From Cristatella mucedo (Eukaryota > Bryozoa > Phylactolaemata > Cristatellidae), in NCBI GenBank assembly GCA_009760855.2, contig WPIO01000033.1, positions 3,247,501-3,262,500 of the forward strand: a stretch of DNA of 15,000 nt. The letters are read 5' to 3'. This document shows positions 1 to 8,085 of the stretch, in pieces; the stretch's first letter is position 1; each line of letters starts with the position of its first letter. Made by a program: the position numbers and the translations under genes. A model generated the notes under the pieces. The model made no database searches. It was not told the DNA's origin and saw only the letters and a program-made list of their open reading frames with translations.

Positions 1-60
1 AGACACCGTCGAGGGCCCAGATTCTAAATAAATAAACAAATCCTAGCTTATTAAACAGCC

Positions 61-210
61 TCTTTTTGTATAGCAACAGAAGAGCCTTTATGGCTATCAC
101 CACCGTTTGCAGTGGCGATAAAGAATCGCCCACCGCAGGAATCGAACCCACGACCTCATGACCGAGGACGTGAAAGCAACCGCCTTACCCAGTGTGCCAT
201 TACAGCTCAC
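61..210 (-). mobile_element. tRNA-derived SINE, family A, copy 1
   Basis: Read on the minus strand, this stretch has a Pol III type 2 promoter head: an A-box-like TGGCACACTGG (189-199) and a B box GGTTCGATTCC (138-148) that fits the GGTTCGANTCC consensus. A body follows with GTGGGCGATT, TTTATCGCC, GATAGCC and AAGGCTC blocks. The same blocks recur in the same order at 1253-1330 on the plus strand, which is the main evidence for a dispersed family. SINEs encode no protein and depend on a LINE for retroposition. Unlike the family B SINE further along, this copy has no L2-type tail hairpin, so its partner LINE is unknown. The 5' end is set where similarity to the second copy begins (GAGCTGT). The 3' end is uncertain and could run to about position 30. 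Confidence 0.65.
138..199 (-). promoter_or_regulatory. Internal Pol III promoter (A and B boxes) of family A SINE
   Basis: On the minus strand the A-box-like TGGCACACTGG lies at 189-199 and the B box GGTTCGATTCC at 138-148. The spacing is typical of tRNA genes and tRNA-derived SINEs. The match is visible directly; transcription is inferred. Confidence 0.6.
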
Positions 211-215
211 CATTA

Positions 216-732
216 TGAAGTAAGTTACGTGGTCTAAGATCCGCCAAGCAAAAACTCAGTTGCAAAGAGACTTAAAAGAAAGAACTAGCCAATATTTATC
301 CTGAGAGGACAGGAAAGTACGAGAAGGGCTTAGGCGTCTGCAGCAAATCAGATAGGTACGCGGCACTCAAGCTTGACAGTCATTGTAGGTTAGAGAAAAG
401 AATGTTTGTTTATGCTGTGCGTCCTTCGCTTGTATATTCCTCTCTCTTTTTACTACCAGATGTGATGAAATGCCATTTCGTTTGTAAACAGGGCTATTCT
501 TCAGTATACCTTGTGTCGACCAATGCAGGATTGTGGATTTGCGGACTGTGAACTTTGACGTGCCGTCCCAGGAGGTACGCGTATGTTGCCTTTAAGTTGA
601 CCGCAAGCTTGCGTAGAGTTATTTCTTATTTCCATAAAAACCAATCAATTTGAAAAGACAACTTCGGCTTATTTGGTAAGCGACCATTGCTTAAAACAGT
701 TAATTGTCCTTACTGCACGTCAGTGTTATAGG
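216..732. other. Unassigned non-coding stretch
   Basis: No long open frame, tRNA fold or recognisable repeat was seen on either strand. It is probably intergenic or intronic sequence. Confidence 0.5.
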
Positions 733-1017
733 CACTGTATGGGCCTTTCCCCTCCCCCTACAGCGGGCTAGTGAACTGGGCCGCCCCCCCCCATCCATAC
801 ACCACCTGACCGCCACCAATGAAGAAATTATTCCTTAACTTCACTCAGTGAGTAACCGCCGAGTTCATGTCGAATGAATACTATGATTTTACGCTATAAT
901 CTTGTATTAATTGCCGGTCTGGCCGCGCCTACTTAAAAATCACGGGGTTATTGCCCTCCAAATACAAATGTGTAGGCATTGCACCCTCTCTAGACGAAAA
1001 TCCTGGCTCCGACACTG
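733..1017. repeat. Possible hAT-type non-autonomous element (MITE-like)
   Basis: The right end reads CCTGGCTCCGACACTG, ending at 1017. Its reverse complement begins CAGTGTCGGAGCCAGG, the kind of CAG-initiated terminus typical of hAT elements. A similar but diverged terminus ends the hAT remnant at 12428. The left end at 733 reads CACTGTATGGGCC, which matches the inverted right end at 9 of 13 positions. A C-rich run (783-790) lies just inside the left end. I found no 8-bp target-site duplication, which weakens the call. No coding capacity was seen. Confidence 0.25.
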
Positions 1018-1185
1018 ACTGGAGGTTCAACTGTCCCTGCTAACACCAGTAAATCGTCTTTGTAGCGTTCAGCTGGCGGTGCAACGAGCCGGTAGCGAGT
1101 AATGAAACGAGGCTCCTCGCTCTCGAGTGTAGAATCCTCACGAAGGTCTGCCTAGGCGCTATTGCTCAGCTGACGCTAGATTGTA

Positions 1186-1330
1186 GAGGCTGTCATTGTA
1201 CTGGGTCGTAGCCCGACAGGTAAGGTGCTCGCTCTTCACGAACCAGGTCGTGGGTTGGATTTCTGCAGTGGGCAATTTTATTTTATCGCCCGCTGCGAGA
1301 TTGAAGATGATAGCCGTTAAGGCTCCTCTG
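1186..1330 (+). mobile_element. tRNA-derived SINE, family A, copy 2
   Basis: This is the plus-strand counterpart of the SINE at 61-210. It has a tRNA-like head with a degenerate B box GGTTGGATTTC (1253-1263), preceded by GGTAAGGTGCTCGC. The same body blocks follow in the same order: GTGGGCAATTTTA, TTTATCGCC, GATAGCC and AAGGCTCCTCTG. The head also shares AAGGTGCTCGC and AGGTCGTGGG with the family B SINE at 12492-12640, so both families may derive from related tRNA heads. The right end meets the L2 LINE at 1329/1330 with no gap. The B box has lost consensus bases, so this copy is likely inactive. Confidence 0.6.
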
Positions 1331-3111
1331 AGTTTTGCACCAGCTGCAATCGCCTGATCGCACATGCTGGTAGGCCAGTAAGCAGTGAGTTGCAGAAGTC
1401 GAGACGGGATGTCACGAATGCATGGACCAACTTGGACGTGATATCCTTATCTAAACAAGCCCGAATTTTAGCGATGTTATGAAGCTGAAAATTGGCAGAT
1501 TTGACTGTGGAGCTGATATGGTCGTCTAACGAGAGGTCGCTTTGGAATATGACACCTAGATATCAAGCTGATTCAACTGGAGATATGCTGGCAGAGCCAA
1601 TTTTGAGCGTCAGCTTTTCCAATTTGTGAATCACACTGGGTTTGCCCATAACTAGTAAGTTCATTTTATCGTCATTTAGTTTTAGAAAATGTGCTGCCAT
1701 CCATGTGCAGATGTCATCAATGCATGCAGCCAGTGAGTTGAGAGAATTTGAGGTGCTCGAAGGCTGGGAGGGATCAAAGCAAAGGTACAACTGAGTGTCA
1801 TCCGCATAGAAGTGAAAGCCTAGATTGTGCTTGGCAATCACATCAGCAAGAGCGAGAGTATAAACCGTGAAAAGAACCGGATCCAGCACGGAGCCCTGAG
1901 GTACTCCATATTTCAGAGGTACTTCAGATGATCTTTGTCCATTCACGTCAATACTCTAGAGTCTCCCACTGACATAGGACCTGAACCACTGCAGAGCAGT
2001 GCCAGTGATACCCGGGCGAGATGAGAGGCGCTCTAGGAGAACTTTGTGATCGATGGCATCAAAAGCTGCCGAAAGATCGAGCAAATCAAGCAGAGACACT
2101 CTACCCATGTCTGCATTCCTAAGTAGGTCATTGTACACCCGAAGCAATGCTGACTCTGTGGAGTGATAAGCTCTAAAGCCAGACTGGAACTTACGAGCAA
2201 GGTGTGAGGTTTCGATATATGAGTTCAGCTGGTCTGCCACGACCCATTCCAGTGTCTTTGATAGGAATGGTAGAAGGGAGACTGGGCGGTATTTGCTTAT
2301 TTTCTCTTGGTCTAGTGTCGCTTTCTAAAGAAGTGGCCTGACTACAGCTTTTTTGAAAGGTGCTGGGACATGACCTGAGGCTAATGACATATTATTGTTG
2401 TTAGTTATGCATGGCAGCAGCAGATCAATGCAACGTAGGAGCAGGACAGTAGGAATAGGGTCCTGAGGACTTGTTGTCTTCTTTGATTGAGATACGAATT
2501 TCAGGACTAGATCACTAGTGACCTGCTTAAATGTAGACATTGAGCTGTAGCCAGGAATCGGGGAACAGCATTCTAGTGGGGATGTTGTCATCGCAGGGAT
2601 GGATTCCCTGATCTTGTCTTCTGCACAAATAATCGAGAGAAGTGATCGGCTAGATCATTACAAGGATTACCAGGTAAGGAGCTAATCTGGGAGCGGTTGA
2701 GGAGATGGTTGATCGTCGACTTCAGCATTTTTGGATTGTGCATCTGTGATTCAACAATGTTTCTATAGAAGCTAGACTTGCCGTTTGCTAGGATCGATTG
2801 GTAAGACCTACAGTAGTCTTCATATGCCTGTCGATGGACAGTCAGTCCGGATCTTTTGTTTGCTTTTTCAAGCTTTCGCTTAGTAGACCTGGCTAGTTTA
2901 ATGTCTGTGATAAACCATAGGCCGTCGTGGCGAGGGCGCACAGTGCGCTTTGTCAGAGGTGCAAACTCGTCGAGCGTGTCAGCTTGTGTCGTGCTGTAGC
3001 TTTCTTCCAATGATGACAGATAGGAGGGAGGACTGAGCAGCAGAGGTGAAGCAGATGTTCTTGCACGGACAGCATCGATGTCAAGGGTCTTGAGGTTTCA
3101 CGATTCACAGG
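1330..3111 (-). pseudogene. L2 LINE ORF2, linker, reverse transcriptase and C-terminal region (broken)
   Basis: The linker (TRTVRPRHDGLWF, then ADHFSRLF) has a TGA at 3098-3100 and a frameshift near 2622. From there to 1330 a single frame carries the reverse transcriptase, interrupted only by TAG at 2322-2324, TAG at 1953-1955 and TGA at 1560-1562. The motifs in order are [58 protein letters not shown] (motif A), GVPQGSVLDPVLF (motif B), FHFYADDTQLYL (motif C, YADD at 1797-1808) and HFLKLNDDKMNLLVMG. The C-terminal part ends at RLQLVQN. The enzyme would copy element RNA at a nicked chromosomal site. So few defects suggest a fairly recent insertion, but this copy cannot make a continuous protein. 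Confidence 0.9.
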
Positions 3112-4193
3112 TTATTTTAGAGGTGGGCACACAATGTGGATGAATAAGATCTGCATGTGGTCAGATAAGCAGGATTCGGTAATTATTGGTAATGACAAAT
3201 AATTATTGGTGATGACAAAGTGCAGTTGCATGAGAAAATCTGGTCGAGTGTGTGACCCTTGATGTGAGTAGGGCCATGCCCATGAGCCACAAGTGACAAT
3301 GAGTCAGTCAATGCACGAAATGCGGTGCTGAAAGCGTCAGATAAGTTATCAAAGTGAACGTTGAAATCACCCATAACGAGGAAGGATCGATTTCTTGCAC
3401 ACAGGATCGAAATGAGATCGGAGAAATCTGAGATAAAGGAGGATTTGGTACCTGGTGGGCTATAGACTACTGCCACTATCGGTAGCTTGTTTTCGGATGA
3501 GACCAAGCCAATTGATTCAAAAGACTGCTTCGAGGGTACTGCAAATGGCTTGAAGTTGAATTTCGAGCGCCCGATAATAGCAACTCCACTTCCAGTTTTG
3601 ATTGATCTAGGGGTGTGAAAGAACGAGAAACCATACATGGTAGCGTCTTTAATTGTCGGGCAGTTTATCGATTTCAGCCAAGTTTCAGTTAGGGCGAGCA
3701 GGTCGATACCATTTTCAGAAATAAGGTCGCTTATTACCAGAGGTTTATTGCACATTGAGCGAGGATTCCAAAGGCAAGCGTTAAGTCTGGCCGATAGAGT
3801 TACAACAGGCCTGATGACCACTAAGTTAGAGAGGTTTACAGTGACGCATGTGGGGGAGCGTGCTGAGCGGTTCGAGACAATGCTAGGAATACCAAACGAG
3901 CGGGTACTCGGCTCGCAGTTCCCGCCCAACGAGCGGCGTCTGACCTGGTGGTTCCGGCCACTGCGGCCGCTACAGGGTGCTTTTCTTTTGTTAATGCATA
4001 GTTCATGAATCTTAGCAAAAACATCAATATCTAGGAATGCATTTGATCTACGATGACGAATCGATAACAGATGCTGACGATCATAACCAACATGCAGGTT
4101 ACTAGCTGCCGGCGTAGCTAAGGCAGCCGCCGGCGTGGGAGACCCAGCTGCCCGAAGAGATAAGCGTTTAGATATCCATAAGCACGTAATTTC
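3112..4193 (-). pseudogene. L2 LINE ORF2, N-terminal region and APE endonuclease (broken)
   Basis: The frame is open from just below a stop at 4194-4196 down to 3183, then shifts. It begins with an Ala/Arg-rich stretch and a basic patch. No in-frame ATG precedes the endonuclease, so the true start is unknown. The endonuclease signature motifs follow in order: WNPRSMCNK, then LALTETWL with the catalytic Glu at 3684-3686, GVAII, VVYSPPG, MGDFNVHFD (about 3348-3374) and THIKGHTLDQIF. The final SDH motif lies at 3157-3165 in a different frame. The shift is fully accounted for by a 20-bp tandem duplication at 3181-3220. In APE-type LINEs this domain nicks target DNA to prime reverse transcription. 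All the key residues I looked for remain visible, but the protein is not continuous here. Confidence 0.88.
3181..3220. repeat. 20-bp tandem duplication inside the LINE endonuclease
   Basis: Two adjacent 20-base units, AATTATTGGTAATGACAAAT (3181-3200) and AATTATTGGTGATGACAAAG (3201-3220), differ at two positions. Since 20 is not a multiple of three, the duplication moves the minus-strand frame by exactly the offset seen between the endonuclease frame and the SDH motif at 3157-3165. Confidence 0.85.
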
Positions 4194-4503
4194 TTAAGCG
4201 CTACGGTCAAATAACAATCAGAATAACTTTAAACAGGTCTTAGCTGTATCGCTTCCGTATACGATGTTCGCAAGAACTTCGGTTTTCGGAAGAATTCTGC
4301 AACGAACATGAACGCATGTTAGAGCGCTCTATGTCAGGAGGCGAGAATGTTGAGCCTTATTTCAATGCTTCTCCAAGAAAGCGCTGGCGATAATATCTTT
4401 GCATTTCATTGAAGATTTTGTATTTGCGATGCTCAGCATGAGACCGGCCTTGGAATGGTCATAGGCCGAAGCGACTCTGGCAGTCGTTCTGTTTTATATT
4501 AAG
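4194..4503. other. Non-coding stretch ending in a 3' splice site
   Basis: No gene was recognised between the LINE 5' side and the stomatin exon. The last bases before 4504 (a T-rich CGTTCTGTTTTATATTAAG) look like a polypyrimidine tract and AG acceptor. At least the right part is therefore probably intron. No preceding stomatin exon was found in this stretch. Confidence 0.45.
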
Positions 4504-4746
4504 ATACTAACGAAGGACGGCGTCACGGTTATGGTGGATGCAGTTGTGTATTTCCGAATCAGTGACCCTACACGCTGCATCACGGCCGTCGCTGACGCTC
4601 ACGCCTCGACGCATCTGCTGGCGCAGACGACTTTACGCACGATACTTGGCATGCACACTTTGCAGGAGTTATTAACTGAGCGCGAGAAACTCAGCTCCTC
4701 ACTTATGGGACTTTTAAAAAACATGACGGAAAAGTGGGGTATCACG
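4504..4746 (+). CDS. Stomatin-family (PHB/SPFH domain) internal exon
   Basis: This exon of 81 codons in one open frame encodes the middle of a stomatin-like PHB/SPFH domain. It starts ILTKDGVTVMVDAVVYF, continues through RISDPTR and HLLAQTTLRTILG, then LQELLTEREKLSSSL, and ends EKWGIT. Those segments match stomatin, podocin and MEC-2 proteins, where LLAxTTLR and WGI are strongly conserved. These are membrane-associated scaffold proteins that oligomerise in cholesterol-rich membranes and modulate ion channels. The exon is bounded by an AG acceptor (4502-4503) and a GTAAGG donor (4747-4752), and has phase 0 at both ends. The frame stays open to about 4880, but homology stops at the donor. The membrane hairpin and the C-terminal coiled-coil exons are not in this window. 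An isolated exon or gene fragment cannot be excluded, but nothing in it is broken. Confidence 0.85.
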
Positions 4747-5560
4747 GTAAGGCAAACAATCGCAAAGCATAAAACGCGTTCTACACGGTGCTCGTCCTCA
4801 CACGATGCTCTGCCCTCTGCTCACCGGGAGCCAAGTCGCTCTAATAAAACGTTGGTTCTTCTTCATTTTATTTGGGTGTAAATGAAGCGATCAGCCTTTT
4901 TGAATAGTAGCAATGGGAAGGTAACTTGTCAACGTTGTTAAGCAGACGATAGAAACAATCAGTAGGCGTTGAAGGATGGATGCCACCCTACTGTCTTGGT
5001 GCGCAATGCGGTAACCACACCCGCAAGCTGTTGTGGAGCGACTTCCGATGCGAAAACAAGGCTGATAAGACGTTATGCTCGAATTTCATGGCATGATTGA
5101 TAGGGTTATTTTCGCTCTTTGCAATAGATAAACTCTATTACTGTTCGTGATGTATCGAGCGTTAAGAATGACAGCTTGCATACCGAACCATCAAGGGTAA
5201 TTTAAGTTTATGCGATTTTTAAGAGCGATTTAAGCGCTTTCGTATCAGCGGGACTCGGCATGATGAAATTCTTGACTGGATCAGGGAAACAATGAAAGCA
5301 ACTTAATAAAATACAAATGTAGTCGAAATGAAATAATTTTGAAAAACACTCACCAAATATAAATTGACATTAGAATTAAAGAAATGCAAATAAGGGGTGA
5401 CTTGTACCGTGCATTTACGTAAGATGAATCGCTCTATGACACATCAGCTTCTCAAAACTCTTATTACAAAATACCTTTGAATAGTAGCATAACGCTAAGA
5501 ATTTTTTCGCTGGTTATGCGAGTACATATTATAAGTGTTCAGGTAACAGTTATGTTCAAA
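4747..5560. other. AT-rich presumed intron
   Basis: This begins with the GTAAGG donor of the stomatin exon. No following stomatin exon (VERVEIKD-type start), other coding region or RNA gene was recognised up to the solo LTR. Confidence 0.5.
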
Positions 5561-5565
5561 ATCCC

Positions 5566-5810
5566 TGTAGACTGAATTATCGTCGCGAACGGCACAGAAC
5601 ACCAGCCGACGAGCAACACCGCCAGTTTATTCTCCTTACTCACGGAGCAGGGCGAAGCACGATTCTCTTTGCCCCTCTCGCCCACCGGAGTCCCCCGACT
5701 CCCTTGGCAAAACAACCACTAATAGCCCGGCCCGACTGCTTACCACATCGAGTGTCACAGCCCACTCGTACAGCAATCAGGGGCAGTGTCATCAATTAAA
5801 TAAAACCACA
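5566..5810 (-). mobile_element. Solo LTR of a retrotransposon, copy 1
   Basis: This 245-bp segment is flanked by an exact 5-bp direct repeat ATCCC (5561-5565 and 5811-5815), the size expected for LTR-element target duplications. Read on the minus strand it starts TGTGGTTTTATTT and ends CAGTCTACA, so it has canonical TG...CA ends. It contains an AATAAA polyadenylation signal (5626-5631 in reverse complement), followed by a GC-rich stretch GGTGTTCTGTGCCGTTCGCG. The solo LTR at 7857-8085 shares the start TGTGGTT, the end CTACA, AATAAAC, and a GTGTTCTGTGTGGTATCGCG block, so the two are related. No gag or pol sequence is attached. A solo LTR normally arises by recombination between the two LTRs of a full element. 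Superfamily (Gypsy, BEL or Copia) cannot be decided without internal sequence. Confidence 0.8.
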
Positions 5811-5860
5811 ATCCCTGATCTTATTGCTTGCTAAATTTCCAGCTAGAAGTACCATCGCCC

Positions 5861-5960
5861 TATGCCGAGCTGGATTAGTCCAGCGGTTAAGGTGCTCGCC
5901 CTGACTAGGAGGAATAGAGATTTATTTCTCTTGGGGCGCTATACAAATGAATTGTATTTT
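5861..5960 (+). mobile_element. Family B SINE, internally deleted copy
   Basis: It starts TATGCCGAGCTGGATTAG with an A-box region (TAGTCCAGCGG) and GGTTAAGGTGCTCGCCCTGACTA, nearly the same as the full SINE at 12493. It then jumps to GGAATAGAGATTTATTTCTC and TTGGGGCGCTATACAAATGAATTG, the L2-like tail. About 40 bases present in the full copy are missing, including the B box and the left arm of the outer tail hairpin. The inner AGAGA/TCTCT arms (5916-5920, 5927-5931) remain. With no B box this copy is unlikely to be transcribed. Confidence 0.75.
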
Positions 5961-7140
5961 ATATTTATATAGCTTTGTATGCGCGCCCCGTGACCGGAAG
6001 CCGCTGTTGATCCGCTAGCCGGTGCTACCCCGTGGGAAGAGAGCGCCCCAAATATTCAAATACACTGTATATGCAGTTCATTATTATTTCCTTTATGTAG
6101 TTCATAATTAATACGAATATTAAATTATGTGGAATTTCGTAAACATATTAAGATCCATATTACAGCTCCAAAATCTCTTAAAAAAGATCTACCCAAACTA
6201 CGATTGGAAGCTTTAAATTGTTAATAACATTCCTTGTTTAAAATGACAGTTATCTGATGGTACAAATGAGGAGGAGGAGGAAGAAGGTGGAGCAGAATAA
6301 CTTGCATAATCTAATTAGAAAATAGGTGGACACGGGATGGGGCAGCGGTAGCGGTAGGCCGGTTTGCCAGGCATAAGCAAACATCACTTGCTTACGGTTC
6401 ACTGCTCTCACTAAAACCTGTTGTTTTTTGTGGTAGTAAGTACCAACGCTATGATTAAGTGGAAATGTAATTTCTTTACATTTTTAGGTAGATATTAGAG
6501 ACCTCAATGAATAATTTTGATGGGAGGGGAGAGACATGTAGTGTATAATATTTTCTGTTAAGCGATGTAGCACGGAAAAATGATGACCGCTGAGCATACC
6601 TTGGGCTCGCCAGTGCAGTCTCCTGGTTCAGGTCGCAGCCTGTCACAACCTGTAGCTCGTTGATAAGGTCACGTATGATCTTACTTTGTGTACTAAACAA
6701 TTCGTCGTTTCGCTTGCAAGAATTCGTCGATGATTGATAACGTCACTGACCAATTCGAAAAAGATGGCAATGTTGGCGGCGCCCAGAGAGCCGGCCAAAC
6801 CAAGCTAGGTGGAGGTGCTCGTCTGCTTACAATGCCCTTAGTATGCCAACCCGTTCAGTTGCTTGAGCAAAGCTTGAAGACCACAATTCTATCTACTCAT
6901 ATTAAAGGCGAAGCAAAGGGTTGGTTAGGGGGACAGATGTCCCCGGGCGCCAAGGCCAAGAGGCCGTTAAAAGCAAAATGGATGGTGCATATTTGAAAAA
7001 AGGATATTTATGCAAGAACACCAATCTTGATTTCAAGCAAGTCTTTGTTTTAATGGACTTGACTATTGCTGTTTGAGCTAATTTACAGATTCAGACCAAC
7101 CTGTAGCTTAATGCTCTGGCGGCACACACGTGACGACACG
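5961..7140. other. Unassigned AT-rich stretch
   Basis: No gene was recognised. It contains a short purine run of GAG/GGA units at 6268-6290. It also contains GGGGCGCT-type sequence in reverse complement near 6044-6051, opposite to the SINE tail at 5933-5940, which may be chance or another degraded tail. The 88-codon open frame at 6730-6996 has no recognisable motif and is probably spurious. Confidence 0.45.
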
Positions 7141-7145
7141 GAAAC

Positions 7146-7481
7146 ATGGAGGGGGCTTTAACCACCGTGTATTCGGCTGCTGCTCGCAGCGAATCCAGCA
7201 CACGGCCGTTCATCCCTCCGTCGGCGTTCCAACTGCCCAACCTATCACTCACTCCATCCTGCCTGCCACAGGCGGGCTTCGTTGCGCCAAGGGCTAGCCC
7301 GGCCTGCTACGCTGCGTCAAGGGCGAGCCAGCCTGCCGTGGCTGAGCACCGACACACAATTAGATCACACAGGCTAGATTTACTTAACTGGCTGTGCTAC
7401 GAAAAAGCAGCAGTCATTTCTGGCCACTTGTCAGGTGTCCAAAGAGTATACTGTCCAGAAATGAGAAGGCAATTTTTGTAA
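7146..7481 (+). other. Unrecognised GC-rich ORF of 111 codons
   Basis: The frame opens with ATG and is rich in Ala, Ser and Pro. I recognise no domain. It contains an imperfect tandem repeat of about 30 bp (7278-7307 and 7308-7336), translating as FVAPRASPAC then YAASRASQPA. Base composition is clearly more GC-rich than the AT-rich flanks. It could be a fragment of an exon, a transposon 5' region or chance; no splice signals or homology support a gene. It lies upstream of the LINE family 2 remnant, with no visible functional link. Confidence 0.2.
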
Positions 7482-7856
7482 ACTGTGATGACAACAGCTT
7501 CAACCTGGCAGGAGTTCATACTCAAAGTCAAGATTCCGTTGTCATTACCTTTTTGGAACAATAGAGAGCCCCTACTTTTTCTTTTCAAGATCAACTCTGA
7601 GGTGGGAAAAACAGAAGAAAGTCAAAGTCATCACTGTCCAACTTAGCCCAGTGATAACCGAGATTTTTAATGATTCTCTGGAAAAAGGTATCATACCTGA
7701 GTCCTTCAAATTGGCAATCGTTAGACCGAAACTTAAAAAGCCTGGATTACATAGAGAGGTCCTTGCAAATTATCGTCTAGTTTTTCCCTCCTTCCTTTTT
7801 TGTCAAAAATTCTTGAAAAAATTATCGCTAAGCAGCGGGTAGCACACATTGAAAAG

Positions 7857-8085
7857 TGTGGTTATTTTGAGATTATGACCCTGTTGTTGGATTATGGGCT
7901 ATTGCGATTTATGGCAGTGGTATATAAGTAACGGGCGGCAAAGGCCCAGGGAGTCAGTTCGAGGACACCGGGCGGGCAGTCGCGTTCTGGCCCGCTGCAA
8001 CGTTTGTGTGAATAAACGTCTTTGAGCCCGCTTCAGTGTTCTGTGTGGTATCGCGTAGCTGCCGCTTAGAGAATGTCAAACTACA
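7857..8085 (+). mobile_element. Solo LTR of a retrotransposon, copy 2
   Basis: This 229-bp segment is flanked by an exact 5-bp direct repeat AAAAG (7852-7856 and 8086-8090). It starts TGTGGTTATTTTG and ends CAAACTACA, canonical TG...CA ends matching the solo LTR at 5566-5810. It carries a TATA box TATATAAG (7921-7928) and AATAAA (8011-8016), spaced as expected for an LTR promoter and polyadenylation site. It interrupts the LINE family 2 frame between HIEK and NGMSE. The LINE codons before 7857 and after 8090 are in the same phase and together match the normal LINE protein, which confirms both boundaries. No internal retrotransposon genes remain. Confidence 0.87.
7921..8016 (+). promoter_or_regulatory. 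LTR TATA box and polyadenylation signal
   Basis: TATATAAG is at 7921-7928 and AATAAA at 8011-8016 within the solo LTR. In LTR retrotransposons these define the U3/R promoter and the RNA 3' end. Whether this solo LTR is still active cannot be seen. Confidence 0.55.

Larger units (their letters stand above)
1330..4193 (-). mobile_element. L2/CR1-group non-LTR retrotransposon, copy A
   Basis: Read on the minus strand from about 4193 to 1330, this is the large ORF of an APE-type LINE: N-terminal basic region, apurinic endonuclease, linker, reverse transcriptase with YADD, and the start of the conserved C-terminal region. The C-terminal DNA is nearly identical to plus-strand copy B: over 116 bases (1330-1445 here) I count three mismatches to 9964-10079. 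The element is therefore one of several related copies. It is cut off at 1330, so the rest of its C-terminus and its 3' hairpin tail are missing. I see no separate ORF1, and the 5' boundary is not defined. Assignment to the L2 clade rests on the YADDTQLYL motif, the RLDFCNSLL, RLQLVQN and HWLPV motifs, and the hairpin tail of sister copies. A neighbouring clade such as Rex1 or CR1 is possible. Confidence 0.9.

Noticed and set aside
1060-1160. Continuation of L2 copy A left of the family A SINE
   Set aside because: In reverse complement there are only short scattered matches (for example CATTACTC and CTAGGC) to the expected L2 sequence, too weak to separate from chance.
3637-4008. 123-codon plus-strand open frame opposite the L2 endonuclease
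   Set aside because: It is antisense to clearly homologous LINE coding sequence on the minus strand and shows no domain of its own.
6730-6996. 88-codon open frame
   Set aside because: No recognisable domain, repeat relationship or splice context; consistent with a chance frame.
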